A stretch of 64,000 nt of DNA from Mytilus trossulus (GCF_036588685.1 NC_086376.1:29239930-29303929); one strand, 5' to 3'. Numbered from the stretch's first letter, positions 1-12,182 are shown. The notes: generated from the sequence alone by a model not told the origin. A program made the numbers and translations.

Positions 1-403
1 AAACGGCATTGATAGAGTTTTGTTTTTCATTTTTGAGTTGGAATATTCATTTGCAGCATGTTTTCTGTACTTTTTTTACAGAAAAATTGAACTGTTGTCT
101 CTTTTGCACACAACTGGAAAAATTGACAGTAATTCTATCTTGTTTGTGCGAAAATGAAGATGAAATACAAAACTGTTGAAACAGAAAAAAAAAACCCAGC
201 ATTCCAAAGAGGAAAAAGCGAAATGGCAATGAGAATTATAAAATTATAAAGGAGATTAAAAAGCAGCACCTGTCTGTGTATGAATCATGACTAGTAAATA
301 TATCAAAGGTGGTATGATATTCCAGAACTTCCATTTCCTATCATGTTTTCCTTGATAAAAGTTTTTACTTACAAAGAGACTATGACACCAAGAGTTCCAA
401 GGG
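1..403. other. AT-rich flank, nothing recognised
   Basis: No exon, RNA gene or repeat family could be supported here. Because ADISSP exons begin at 3769 and the upstream coding part is missing, this stretch is probably intron or 5' flank of that gene, which is inference from position only. Confidence 0.4.
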
Positions 404-1572
404 TACTGTGCTTAAACGGCCGTGGGTAACTTAAGTTACCCACAGCCCAAGATGGCGGACTCTAAACTCGTTGAGATGACAGTTGATACGAAATATACTT
501 TTTGCAACGTTTTTCATGATCTATGTAAATATTGATAGGATTTTTGAATAAAGAAATCACCTACCATCACTTCAAATTCGTTAATTTTGACTTCACTTTA
601 GCGCAAGGCCACCTTTTAAAAAATGTATAAGATGTCCGTAACTTACAAGTTAAAAATAATCAGACTGTCCGTAACTTTATTTTCGGATGTGGGTAACTTT
701 TTTTCAAAATTGTAAGATTAACAATTTCAACAGTTAAAGGACAATAAACACTATCAAACCCCTTAATTATTACATAGATTTATACAATAGCGATATGCTT
801 CAAACTAAACAAGAGAAAAAGTAAACCAGAGTGTCACGGATTTTCCGTTTAATTTGAAAAAAATATTCCCGGGATAACACGGGATCTGACGGTACGGCGA
901 AATTTATCTAACATTCTTCTAGCTTTATAGATTGTTCACTGATGAGTCCTTGGCGGAATTTGATATTCTTTCCTTTAAATAATTCTGAATTGTTAGCCAA
1001 AAAGGTATGGTCTCTACTATATCTAGTGTGATGTGTTGTTGATTGTGAGAAAAAAAATGCCAATATCTAGGAGTAGATGGAAGTCTATATTATTCAACAT
1101 GTGTCAGTTGATTATAGTAATAAAGGTAGATTTTAAATCTTCTAACAGTTTCATTGACCTCAGGGGTTCAATAAGATCGGGTATCAAATCATACATATCT
1201 TCTTTAGAGGTTTGGACTGATTCATCTGTATTTCTGCTAAGAATTGACCTCTTTGAAAGTTACTGACATCAAGCTAAAGTTACGGACATCCCTATTGGTA
1301 TAAGGAAAAAAGTTACGGACAAGTTGTTTTGAAGTTACGGACATCATAAGTGTTTCGGCAAATCGCGCTGAACTCGTTTATTTTGTAGTAACTAACCACG
1401 TTTTACATTGCAGAGTTTCCCTAAAAGATTTATATAACTTTTTAATTACTGAACATTTCTTTTGTTTTCATGGTATTGTAATTATATAGGAGCAAACTTC
1501 CTAACCGAAGCCAGGCGGCTCCATCTTGGGCTGTGGGTAACTTAAGTTACCCACGGCCGTTTAAGCACAGTG
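404..1572. mobile_element. DNA transposon (non-autonomous) with 51-bp perfect TIRs
   Basis: The segments 405-455 and 1521-1571 are exact reverse complements over 51 bp. Each contains a perfect 22-bp palindrome centred on CTTAAG (422-443 and 1533-1554). A 5-bp direct repeat AAGGG (399-403 and 1573-1577) flanks the ends, so a 5-bp target duplication is likely if the outermost base pair is counted as a mismatch. Subterminal motifs GTCCGTAACTT (near 633 and 667) recur inverted as AAGTTACGGACA near the right end (1275-1350), as expected for transposase-binding repeats. The 234-bp open frame inside shows no transposase similarity, so the copy is probably non-autonomous. The superfamily is not resolved. 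Confidence 0.85.
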
Positions 1573-1790
1573 AAGGGGTGAAGTGAAATTCAACATTCGA
1601 AAAAAAAATCGAATTCTATCACGAGTTGTTGATTGCCATGGAACATCTGTTTCACATTATTTTTTTTTCAGTTGTTATATAACTGAATTAACCACAACCC
1701 CGTCCCCCTTCCTCGAATTTGTTTACACAAGTAACACAAGACGGTACCACGTGTGATGTAGAATGTACTTAGGCAGCAACCATTTGATTT

Positions 1791-1810
1791 TCGGGGGGGG
1801 GGGGGGGGGC
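1791..1810. repeat. poly-G run
   Basis: A run of about 18 G followed by CTATGGG and T-rich sequence. It sits in otherwise featureless AT-rich DNA between 1573 and 2261, where I recognise no gene. Confidence 0.8.
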
Positions 1811-2261
1811 TATGGGTTTTTTTTTGGAAAAAAAGTTTGTTTTCAGTTTGTGGTGAAAAAAATAATTTGTTTAGGACCCTGAGAAAAAAAAAGATTTGTT
1901 TTACCCTCAGCTGCCACTATATTTAATGTTAAAATTGAAAAGAAAAAAATTGTTTTCGGTTTGTCGCTAAAAAAAATAGATTGTTCTATAATCTAACATG
2001 GCCTCACAAACATTGTTATGTAAATAGAAAGAATATTGTTTAGCAAAATAAAGTAATGCAAGTAAAGAAACAGACAAAAAGACTAACAAATTGTAAGTAG
2101 TCATTAATAAAGAAAAATAACTCCAATACAGAGTCAATTGAAGAATTCGCCTATAGGATTAATTTGGCGATCATGTCTTTCTGATCATTGTTGCTTATTT
2201 AAATTTCTATCTACTAGTATCTTTTATATTTGTTAATATATTATTTAAAACCCCATACATA

Positions 2262-3633
2262 TTTTTTAGCTCACTTTGCCTTCGGGCCAAGGGAGCTGTT
2301 CTGATCACTTGGCGTCCGTCGTCGTTAACTCTTTACATTTGTAACTTCTAATGAACCACTGAATGGAATGGAACCAAACATGGCATGAATGTTCCTTTTG
2401 AGGTGCTGACCAAGTGTTGTTACTTTGTAGCCGATCCATCATCCAAGATGGCGGCCAGCTGGGGACTTAGTTTAACACAGCACCCTACAGGAAATACATA
2501 CAAATGTCTTCTTTTAGAGAACCACTGAATGGAATGAAAACAAACATAGCATGAATGTTCCTTATGAGGTGCTGACCAAGTGTTGTTACTTTGTAGCCGA
2601 TCCATCATCCAAGATGGTCACCAACTGGGACTTAGTTTTAACATGGGACCCTATGGGAAATACATACAAATGTCAAAGAGGAACGAAACCAAACGTAGCA
2701 TGAATGTTCCTTAAGAGGTGCTGACCAAGTGGTGTTTCTTTGTGGCCGATCCATCATCCAAGATGGCCGCCATCGGGGGACTTAGTTTCACATATGCCTC
2801 TATGGGAAATACATACAAACGTCTTCTTATAGAGAATCAATGAATGGAATGAAACCAAACATAGCATGAATGTTCCTTTGAGGTGCTGACCAAGTGTTGT
2901 TACTTTGTAGCCGATCCATCATCCAAGATGGATGCTAGCGGGGGACTTAGTTTATCAAAGGACCCTAGTATGGGAAATGCATACAAATGTCTTCTTTTAG
3001 AGAACCACTGAATGGAATGAAAACAAACATAGCATGAATGTTCCTTATGAGGTGCTGACCAAGTGTTGTTACTTTGTAGCCGATCCATCATCCAAGATGG
3101 TCACCAACTGGGACTTAGTTTTAACATGGGACCTTATGGGAAATACATACAAATGTCAAAGAGGAACGAAACCAAACATAGCATGAATGTTCCTTAAGAG
3201 GTGCTGACCAAGTGGTGTTTATTTGTGGCCGATCCATCATCCAAGATGGCCGCCATCGGGGGACTTAGTTTCACATATGCCTCTATGGGAAATACATACA
3301 AACGTCTTCTTATAGAGAATCAATGAATGGAATGAAACCAAACATAGCATGAATGTTCCTTTGAGGTGCTGACCAAGTGTTGTTACTTTGTAGCCGATCC
3401 ATCATCCAAGATGGATGCTAGCGGGGGACTTAGTTTATCAAAGGACCCTAGTATGGGAAATGCATACAAAAGTCTTCTTTTAGAGAACCACAAAATTCAA
3501 TGCAATATAAAACCAAATTTTGCCTCAATCATTATTTAAGTATCTGTTATGATTTTTATCTTTTTTCATATAATTTAAAAAAAACAAACTAAGTAGAGTC
3601 AGGTGAGCGACACAGGATCTTGAGAGCCTCTCG
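2262..3633 (+). mobile_element. Pearl/Helitron-like element, copy A (tandem core)
   Basis: The left end reads TTTTTTAGCTCAC followed by an imperfect hairpin around CTTCGGGCCAAGG and then CACTTGGCGTCCGTCGTCG. The right end is GGTGAGCGACACAGG plus a degraded hairpin and CTCG followed by TT. Between them are seven units of roughly 150-170 bp, each carrying CCGATCCATCATCCAAGATGG. These are arranged as a three-unit higher-order repeat of about 480 bp: 2597 onward is repeated almost exactly from 3083. The same ends occur at three other places in this window around a different core. The element lies in the intron just upstream of an ADISSP exon. Pearl elements of bivalves are known to have about 160-bp tandem cores; assigning this copy to them is inference. 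Confidence 0.8.
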
Positions 3634-3768
3634 TTATATTTAGATATGTATACCGGCGGCCGATTGGTATTAAAAATCTGAACAAAAAGTTTATTTACAC
3701 TCAAGCAAGATCTAAAATATAATGTGTAGGTTTTTTGAAGTAAAAATGTAACAGTTATTATGTTTCAG

Positions 3769-5225
3769 GAAATGGTCACTCGCTCATGCTACATTTTTAT
3801 GCTCATAAAGAAAAGCTATTAAAGGAGATACTATTCCTCAAAAGTTGTAGTGAACCAGAAAAGACTGTGAAATTGATTTTACACGCTAGGGTGCTAGGTA
3901 TGTAGACCAGACAGTATATATATTATTCATTTATAGTTTTGCAACGCTTGACGTAAAAAAAATAGCTACTAGTATATTAATATGTTTTTATATAATCTTA
4001 GTAAAGAAACAATTTTTTCGTTTGTTGCTGATGGCAGAATGTATAAGAATATATTCAACATGACCTTTGCTTACTATCGGTGTGTCGTCTTTTTGTTACC
4101 ATAAGATAAACGCAATATAAAATTAATGTTTTATCTTTCCTTTATAAAACATTATGACATATTGCCATTAAATGCAAATGGATACTTCGCCTTCATTAAT
4201 TTTATCTTTATTATTTTCTTTTGTGAAATGAAATACTAGTATACATTGCAGTTGAATTTTTATTTCTTCATGAAGACATCATGATTGAAAAATATATTGG
4301 TATCGAAGTTAACATTATCATTCCAATAGATGTGGGTGCTCCGTGTATAAATATTGAATGAATAACCTCGAGGTAATATTGTCATGATGAATTATAGCTT
4401 TGTAATAAGGGATTATAGAGATAACGGCTAATGTCGATGTATGTGATGACATTGAGTTGACAAGAAGATGGTGGTGTTTCTCGAGAGAAACGAGATTGAA
4501 CTAAATCATTGTCTTCTGAGAATAAGAAAGCGCTGTATAACTTTAATGGAGATTTATGGCGATACGCAAGGTCGTTTTGTCTATTTTGTTCATTGCTAAA
4601 CTTGTCAAAGGAAAATTGTAAATTAATGTTGGTTGACTTTATAATAAAGGATTTAAAAATTATTTCAACGTATACGTTCAATTGCAAATATTTCATACAT
4701 ATATAAGATGCTAAAAAGTAATTTTAAAGAGAGCATGACAAATACGTGACAAAGAGGACATGGTCAACAAATGCTTCAATGTCTTATCCTGAACATGCAT
4801 GAAATATTTATCACTGGACGTTAGGTAACCTACATTTAATCAATCACAGTTTCGTCATAGAAGCAGAAAAAATATATTTTAAAGATCGATGTTCAATTGA
4901 CATAAATAATTTAACTATTTAGTCCAGTGTCCTGAATACAAGTGAAACATCAGCCACTGGAGGTAAACAATCTTGAAACATGTTGATTTCTTTGCGCCAG
5001 TCAAATTACAAAAAAGATGAATGATGATAATCTATTTTTGTTGACAATAGAAATTAAAATTACTGCAATCATTTATAATGTTGTTATAAGAATAATTGCC
5101 GAATTTGCATTTATATATTTGTAGGAAGAGGTAAGGGAACACCAGCTTTAAAGAATGGCATCAAATGTTTTAAAGTGGACCCGGAATATGATTCTGACGC
5201 TATGAGTGACTGGCAAGGCTTTTAA
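3769..5225 (+). CDS. ADISSP: Adipose-secreted signaling protein homologue (C20orf27/UPF0687), last two coding exons
   Basis: Two exons are visible: 3769-3898 (acceptor TTTCAG, donor GTATGT) and 5125-5225 (acceptor TTTGTAG, stop TAA). The join is in phase 1 and gives 76 residues containing YAHKEKLLKEILFL, ILHARVLGRGKGTPAL, GIKC and a C-terminus EYDSDAMSDWQGF. This aligns with the C-terminal half of vertebrate C20orf27, which has AHKEGVLKEEILL, VQARVM..GTP, GVKC and EYDSEHSDWHGF in the same order. The vertebrate protein is a small (about 170-residue) conserved protein reported as an adipose-secreted signal; its role in molluscs is unknown. The 5' exons (beta-sandwich N-terminal half) are not in the window. 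A possible polyadenylation signal AATAAA is at 5782-5787. The 1.2-kb intron 3899-5124 shows no repeat that I recognise. The open frames of 104 and 65 residues on opposite strands inside it are not coding. Confidence 0.87.
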
Positions 5226-6090
5226 TTTTTGTGTATAACAGGTTTTGTTGATGAAGCGAGACATAGCGGTCTACGTTCCGTAATCATTTAGGATTTTTCT
5301 GCCTTTTTTTAGACATCAATTAATTTGTCAAACCTTCAAAGGATTTTATTAATTCTGGTCAAAGCTTTTTTTTTTCAACCAGAGCAAAATTTGTTTTTCT
5401 TTATCTATATTTTTTTTCTTCATATTTTACTCATGGATTAATTTAATCCTGTTCACATTTACTGACAGTCTGACTGGTTAGGATTTATTTCTTTTGACAT
5501 GATACATTTGTAAACCTTTTTGATGTTTATGAAACTAAAACTTTATAGATATAAGAAGATTTGGTATGCGTGCCAATGAGACACTATATCTTATATTCGA
5601 GATCAAGAAAAAGCATCTGAAGAATTTTTTTTTTTTAGAAAACATTATTTTAATGAAAAGTCGTCATTACACTTTTACACCGACAGCAGCTATCGAAAGT
5701 AGGACACGGGTTTCCGCGAAAACTTTTATATATTTTTTTTTAAATTTCAAATAACTAGACGAATTTAAGTTTTTTTCTTGTAATAAAATAATGTTGTATT
5801 GACCTTTACTAATGGATGAGGAATACTGTTGGTTGTTTTACCAAACGTTTAAACGTTAAAGGAATATATGTTGTAATATTGTGTATGTTGTATCATCAAA
5901 TGATATTTTAATCAAAAGTATGTTTAACATATTAGATATATATAAGTCTTCTCGTGTTCTTGATTCAAGACACACAATTGACAACCCAAACAGACTACAC
6001 CTCCTGTATCTTTCTATTACATCACAATTTGTTACTCTTCGATACACATACTAAAAATCAGCTCAATATGTGAAGCCGTTTTAAAAAACA
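5226..6090. other. 3' flank of ADISSP, no gene
   Basis: AT-rich, with T-runs. A degenerate copy of the common mussel repeat (motif AAGATTTGGTATGCGTGCCAATGAG) lies at 5548-5583. Nothing else is recognised. Confidence 0.45.
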
Positions 6091-6096
6091 GACTTA

Positions 6097-6990
6097 ACCA
6101 AGAGGCTGCCAGAGCGACAGCAAACCGGATTTATTGACATTTATTTGTGTCCTGGTATTTTCAATACCACATGGACCATAACTGATGAACGGTGAAAGGG
6201 AAAATCGTCAATATCAAATTTGACCTCAATTTCCAATTTTTGTCATCAGTAACAACATATTACAATTTGAAAAGCTTTGGTTGAATGGTTCATGAGTAAA
6301 TGCAACAACATGACTGGAAACAGAATTTTTCAATTTTTGTAGAACCATAACTCCTGAACATTATTGAACTTGACCTCAATTTTGTCATCAGTAACAACAT
6401 ATTTAAATTTGAAAAGCTTTGGTTGAACGGTTTATGAGTAAATACACGGACACGACTGGACACACCATTTTTTCAATCTTTCAAGAACCATAACTCCTGA
6501 ACAGAAAAAGTCAAAATCGTCATTAGTGAATTTGACCTAAATTTTGGCATCAGTGACAACATATATAAATTTGAAAAGCTTTGGTTGAACGGTTTATGAG
6601 TAAATACACGGACACGACTGGACACACCATTTTTTCAATCTGTCAAGAACCATAACTCCTTAACAGTAAAATAAAAAATCGTCATTATTGAACTTAACAT
6701 CAATTTTGTCATCAGTAACAACATATTAAATGTTTAAAAGCTTTGGTTGAACAGTTCATGAGTAAATGCACGGATATTACTGGAAACGCCATTTTTCAAT
6801 CTTTCAAGAACCATAACTCCTCAACAGTAAATGTAAAAATCGTCATTATTGAAATTGACCTCAATTTTGTTGTCAGTAAAAACATATTAAAATTTTACGA
6901 GCTTTGGTTGAACGGTTCACGAGTTAGTGCACGGACACCATTTGGCTGCCGCCCGCCCGCCGTACATCCCCAAATCAATAACCGATATTT
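6097..6990 (+). repeat. Tandem-core element, units of about 140-170 bp
   Basis: Five units share the string CATCAGTAACAACATAT, then AAAAGCTTTGGTTGAACGG, GAGTAAATGCACGGAC and CAAGAACCATAACTCCT (unit starts near 6240, 6370, 6545, 6705 and 6865). The block opens with CAAGAGGCTGCCAGAGCGACAGC and closes with GCACGGACACC...GCCGCCCGCCCGCCGTACATCCCC. This is the architecture of molluscan Pearl-like elements: unique ends around a tandem core. The 139-residue frame running through it (6743-7162) has no protein character. Confidence 0.75.
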
Positions 6991-8665
6991 TTGTCACAAA
7001 AATCTGGTTAATAAAACGGTGACGTCCCATCAGTCCGACAACCATTATTCCGACAGCCCATTACTCCGACAACCCACTATTCCGACAACTCATTACTCCG
7101 ACAGCCCGTTATTCCGACACATTTTTGCGTTTTTCTTATGTGTATGGGTATTTTTTTTCTAAAAAGACCAACTCCGTTCTCTATGATATTTGTGGTTGTC
7201 CGTTTTGATTACAATTATTCTTTCCATGCGGGATATATGTCCCGGTATATTGGAGTTGATATGCATGCTTACAGCAACTGCTCAGTCTTTACCCTCGTCC
7301 CACTTTCGTTTTACGTGTCTAGGTACTATATTCATCTTTATATTTCGTTGTTTGTGTGTCCAATATCAGTCTGTGCTGTTCTAGGACGCTTTTATTTTTG
7401 CATGTGTGTCTTGATCTACCTTGTTTCAGCAGATCTTCGGTTCCCCCTTTTCGCGTACTAGGGGAGTGAGGTTTCCCCACTTTAAACTACATAAATCAAT
7501 ATATCGGAGTTGTATAACAGTTCCCATCCTCTTTGGTCGCAACACTTTCTACCCCTTGCGTCACTCATATGAGTTTTATTTAAATTGATTTTGTCACAGA
7601 AATAAGGGACTTGTGTGGCGTCTGTCAAAATGAGAAAATCGGAGACAAATACATACCCAGATCCTAAAAAATAAGATGACAAATAGGACTTAATATGTGC
7701 ACAGAAAAGATGAGAAATTCCAATAATGAATACGGTATCATTTTCGGGAATGTGAATCCACGAAATACGGAGACAGTACACAGCACTCCCAATAGCAATC
7801 GAACAGACATAGTCTGAGAGATGAAACTTTATATATTTGTAGGGATACCGATTTAATGTCCTGAGCTTAATTAAAATCTAGAATTTTATCATGGTTGGTG
7901 GAGATGCAAGAATGATGATTTACAACAAAACTTATTACGAAAAACAAATATTACGGACAGGCATATTTCGGTAACTTCTACCTAAATATTCATCAAGAAA
8001 AGTGCATGTATCGGTTCAGTGACTGTTGATGTCATAGAAATATACAGTCAATGCATTTTGACTGCTCAAATAGAACGAGTGCAGTATAAAACCAATAACA
8101 AACTAGTAAAAAATCTAAGACAGTGTGTGACATTCTTGTCCCGCTTGTGTTTTTGTCAAATTGTCTTATTTAAAAAAAACTTAGTACATTATGTGTTTTG
8201 TTAGAAACTTGACACTTATTTTTCATTTTAAGATTGTTTTCAAGAAGAAAAAATATTTAGATAACATTTATTTTAAGAAAGATAGTTCATATGTTAATTC
8301 AGAATCGGTGTTCTTCCATTACATTAAGAATTGAAAATGCTAGATAATCAAAAAATCTTATTGCTGATAATGTTGAGGATGAGCGTCATTTTTCAATCAA
8401 ATGCTCACTTCATAATAATTTGAGGGAGAAACTCTTTCACCATATTTCTAGCACGTAAGAACTTTAACAAGTTAGATGAATATGATAATTTTTCGATGTT
8501 AACACAGGAAAGCTTTACTATTAGTTCTTTTGAATTATGTATAGTACATGTCTTGATACTGACTGTTATTTGTGTCTGCTCCAATTGTGTCTGAGGCTTA
8601 TAGTGCTATAAAGATAATTATATCATATTAGTATTGTAATGTCTTAATGTTGACCCAATCATTAG

Positions 8666-8816
8666 CAGTGGCGGATCCAGGAATTTTCATAAGTGGGGGC
8701 CCACTGACTGACCTAAGAGGGGGCCCACTTCAGTCACGTAAGCCCTATATAAGCAACCAATTTTTTTCCCAAAAAGAGGGGGCCCGCCCCCCCCCCCCCC
8801 CCTAAATCCGCCTCTG
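8666..8816. mobile_element. Short MITE with CAGTGGCGGATCC ends (copy 1)
   Basis: The left end CAGTGGCGGATCCAGG and the right end AAATCCGCCTCTG are imperfect inverted repeats. The flanks carry the 5-bp direct repeat ATTAG (8661-8665 and 8817-8821). The interior is G/C-rich GGGGGCCCACT-type sequence with a poly-C run at about 8786-8802. The 151-bp length and ends match copies at 13848-13995 and 15192-15312. It is nested inside the fold-back element. Confidence 0.85.
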
Positions 8817-8817
8817 A

Positions 8818-9215
8818 TTAGACCGCCGCTTCGAAAAAAGTGGGGTTAAACTGTTTTACCATTGTCTGTCCATCCGTCAGTTCGTCCGTCAGTCCCATAA
8901 ATATTTTCGTTGCGTCTTTTTCATGAACTACATTACAAGGATTTCTGAAAGGTTTATTGAAGTCGGCTATATCGTGTGATGCGTTTTCAAATTCATTACT
9001 CATTACTCATTACATGACAGCCAAATTGAAAATTTTCGTCACATTTTCTCAGGAACTACAATTCAATGATTTCTAAAATTTGGTGTCAATGTTTATATAG
9101 TTCAGTTATACTGTGTGATGGCTTTTCGGATTCACAACTCAAAAACTTCCTGTCTACCGAAATGTTTGGGCGGGGGTATCATCAGTAGCTCGTACCATCA
9201 ATGGTTATTCTTGAT
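8818..9215 (-). repeat. Tandem-core element of the GAGCTACTG...GATACCCCCGCC family (minus strand)
   Basis: Read on the minus strand, it starts near 9215 with CGAGCTACTGATGATACCCCCGCCC. It runs through two units containing CGGTAGACAGGAAGTT, AATCCGAAAAGCCATCACACAG and AAATCCTTGTAATGTAGTTCATG, and ends with GGACGAACTGACGGATGGACAGACAATGG. The same family is seen on the plus strand at 54218-54625 and 59068-59862. Confidence 0.75.
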
Positions 9216-9589
9216 TTATATGCTTTTTGGAAAATGAAATATTCTTTTCTTTTATACTCTATATTCATATTTCGAATTGAGTATATAGACAGTATTTGAA
9301 CAACCTTAGCCCTATGTTTATACGCCATAATACGGAGTTATTTCTTAAAATATGTTATTACATATCTAAACGTAATAACACAGACAGACAAATTTAATTT
9401 TACCCTGATACCCTCAGTGATACTTGATTTGAGAAGTGTCGGAGTATTGGGCTGTCGGAGCAATGGGTTGTCGGACTATTGGGTTGTCGGACTGATGGGT
9501 TGTCGGACCAATGGGCTGTCGGACTAATGGGCTGTCGGAATAATGGCGTGTAACCAATAAAACTCGTGCATTCTTTCAATGCAAGACTT

Positions 9590-10110
9590 TCAGGTTAATT
9601 TTATTAAAAGAAACCTTAAAGTCAGCTCAAAATAATGACCGTTAAAGAAAAGGCACATATCTCACATGTGAGACTAAAGCTAAGAGTATGGTAGCTGCAT
9701 CTGTGACCCACATACAAAATCACAAAAATCACAAATAGAAATGGTCCAAAGACGAGCAGCCAGGTATACATGCAATCTATACCATAACACCAGCTCTGTG
9801 ACAAACATGCTTAACCATCTCAACTGGAAAACGCTTAAACTTAGAAGTGTAAGAACAAGACTTATATTTTTCTTCAAAATTATACACCACCAAGTAGCAA
9901 TATACCGTACAAACTTGTACATACCATCAGACAGTCGAACAAGACAATACACTCACAGTCACTCATTTAGGCACATACAGGCAAAAAAGACTCATATAAA
10001 TTGTCATTCTATCCAAAGACAATCATGCAATGGAACCTTTTACCAGTTACTGCTGTTCACTGCACCATAGTTGAAGCTTCAGAGAACAGATCCCTAAATC
10101 TGTTCTCAAC
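9590..10110 (+). pseudogene. LINE reverse-transcriptase C-terminal relic
   Basis: An open stretch from 9741 reads MVQRRAARYTCN, then SSVTNMLNHLNWKTLKLR and RLIFFFKIIHHQVAI. This is the QRRAARF...SSVTxML..L.W..L..RR...L..MYKI signature found at the C-terminal end of Jockey/CR1-type non-LTR reverse transcriptases. Upstream, 9596-9735 can be read as FIKRNLKVSSK...VRLKL with stops and frame changes. Downstream, a shifted frame continues to an IVEASEN motif near 10060. Only the last 150-170 codons survive and they are broken, so this is a 5'-truncated dead copy. It begins about 30 bp beyond the fold-back element's right end. Confidence 0.8.
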
Positions 10111-10289
10111 CAATACTACACCATGAAAGTGTAACGCCTTGTAAATAGTTTTATTTTGTATGAACAGGGGAAATCAAAAACAAGTTATTATTATTTTTTC
10201 TTTTTATGTAAATATATATTTGAAAATTTTACCCACGAATGAACGGCACATAGTCATCAATATTTTGTATAGTCATCAATATTTTGATG

Positions 10290-10780
10290 GAGTGCACAAA
10301 CTGAAAATTGAAGGGGACTTTAGGTTTGCACTCTGTCCGTCTGTCAGTTCATCTGTTAGTCTGTCAAATCCGTTTTCTATGCTTTTTTTTTGTTTATGCT
10401 TAAAGATATTTAAAAAAATAATATTTGGTCATGACAAGTTACAGATCACGTATGATTTTTGTTCCGGTCTGGTGATTTTGTGCACAGTTACGGTCCTTGG
10501 ACTTAGAAAAGTTCACTTAAACAATCAGTTTTCCACACTTTTTTTCATCATACTTGAAGATATTGACTTGATAATCAGTATATTGTTTTTATCATGACTA
10601 TAGTTACAGACCAAAATTAAATTGTGTTCCGGTCTGAAGGTTTTGAGCAGAGTTGTGGTCCTTGGCCTCCAAAATCTTGACTTGAAATTAAGTTTTCCAC
10701 ACTTCGTCATGCTTTAACATTCTGATTTGATAATTGTTATATAGTCTACACCATGACAAGTTATAGATCAAGTTAGCATT
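10290..10780 (+). repeat. Tandem repeat, units of about 165 bp (three)
   Basis: Shared segments in order are TTGATAAT, CATGAC(AAG)TTACAGA, TGTTCCGGTCTG, GTGCACAGTTACGGTCCTTGG and CAGTTTTCCACACTT. The left end carries GCACTCTGTCCGTCTGTCAG, the CTGTCCGTC-type terminus seen in other tandem-core elements here. From 10800 to 11370 the sequence is AT-rich with no feature I can name. Confidence 0.65.
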
Positions 10781-11374
10781 TTTCCTAGTTCAATTGATTT
10801 TTAACCGGTAAGATGTAAATACTCTTCGAATGCATGATGTTTATTTTTGTTTAAAATATCTCGGCGAGTTCAGAATTGAGAAATATGATATAGGAATGCT
10901 TACCCGGTGTTTTAAAGAATTTGTTATGTATAATTTCAAAAATAAATAAATATAAAATAAACAAGTAATAGAAAAATGGTACTAGGAAACAAGAGCAATG
11001 CTCTTATTTAAATGTATCCATTTATTGTATAAATCATTTTATTTCCAAAGGTAGAAGACCTTGCTAATTATTTCTTGTCATACAAATAATATCATGTGTT
11101 CTGGAGATGAATTCTAAAATATGTCATTTGTTCTTGACTCTATTTACATGGTTTAACGGCTGCCTAAAACAGCACTGAATAGTATGTGTCAACATCACAA
11201 CCATTCCTTTATTAAGTTCAGAGTTATGCCACTTTGTCCGACGAACACCACTTTTAACAAGATAAATTAAAAGAAAGGAGCTGCTTGTTCAAGAATGATT
11301 TTGCAACAAAAAAAATAACGCCCAAAACTAACACCAACCACAAAATCCAGTTTTATTTTGATATGCCTAGATTA

Positions 11375-12000
11375 TTTGTATAGCCGATTGCAACTTCTGT
11401 CGCAGAAAGCTCGACATAAGGATAGTAATCCGGCGGCGGCAGCGTTGGCTTACTTATTAAAAGCGTGATATTTCAGAAGGTAGAATACCTGCATGGATCA
11501 TTCGTACTTTGTATATAGATGCCTTGTTGTGAGGTTTTCGTCTGTCATATGTCCATTGTCCTTCACCTCATTTCCATGATTTAGTGACTACATGAAAAAA
11601 GTTAACATTTTTAGTACTGAAATGCTTAATTCCTCTCTTATGAGAAATACGCCAACTTTATTTGGTATGTGCGTACCTTGCAAGGTCCTCATGCCTGTTA
11701 GTTTTCGTAGTTAAGTCCATATCTCAGGTACTATAAGTAATAGGTCTTCTCTATTTGGTGTATGGAATGATTATAAGTACATTTCCATCTTGCCGGTGTA
11801 CTCTGACCTTGACCTAATTTTAATAGTTCAGTGTCAGTCTGGCATGTTTTATTTGACCTTGACCTCCTTTTAACGGTTCATTGCTTCATTTTATTTTTTT
11901 TGTTTTTGGTCTGTTTTTCTTATAATAATAGCAATAGCTCAACTATATTTGTTGTATGGAATGATTGTAAGTTGAATATGTCTGTCTGACAATTATCATA
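11375..12000 (+). repeat. Interspersed repeat, CTGACCTTGACCT family, copy 1
   Basis: It begins near TAGCCGATTGCAACTTCTGTCGCAGAAAG and contains ATATAGATGCCTT, GTCTGTCATATGTCCATTG and TTGTATGGAATGATTGTAAG, with CTGACCTTGACCT repeated three times. A diverged copy in the same orientation lies at 22235-22830 within an intron of the transposase-exonuclease gene. No coding capacity is seen. Confidence 0.65.
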
Positions 12001-12182
12001 ATTATTAAGGGCCAGTTTAAGCTGTGGTGAAACATTGATGTATTATCGGAAATTGAATTGGCAAATAGTTAACAAGCTACGCACATTATTATACATATTC
12101 ATTCAGGAAGTACAAGTTTACAGCCTACCATGATTTACATAAAATTTAGTTTTCTTTCTTAAAGTAGTCGCATTAGGTCACA

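Larger units (their letters stand above)
7018..9555. mobile_element. Fold-back element with inverted 16-bp minisatellite arms and 8-bp TSD
   Basis: The left arm (about 7035-7118) is five units of a 16-bp repeat, consensus TCCGACAGCCCATTAC. The right arm (about 9436-9540) is seven units of its reverse complement (GTCGGA.TAATGGGCT). Outside the arms the termini GGTGACGTCCCAT and its partner GGTTACACGCCAT (reverse complement of 9543-9555) match at 16 of 22 positions into the arm. The 8-bp direct repeat AATAAAAC at 7010-7017 and 9556-9563 is a perfect target duplication. The interior carries two nested elements (8666-8816, 8818-9215) and no coding region that I can support. It is therefore an intact insertion about 2.5 kb long, probably mobilised by a transposase encoded elsewhere. 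Confidence 0.85.

Noticed and set aside
2420-3091. Two near-identical 62-63-residue minus-strand proteins (MMDRLQSNN...)
   Set aside because: They are the same part of the higher-order tandem repeat of copy A read in one frame, not paralogous genes.
7138-7461. 107-residue hydrophobic frame inside the fold-back element
   Set aside because: No recognisable family, no splice or promoter context, overlaps other open frames of similar length in the same T-rich stretch.
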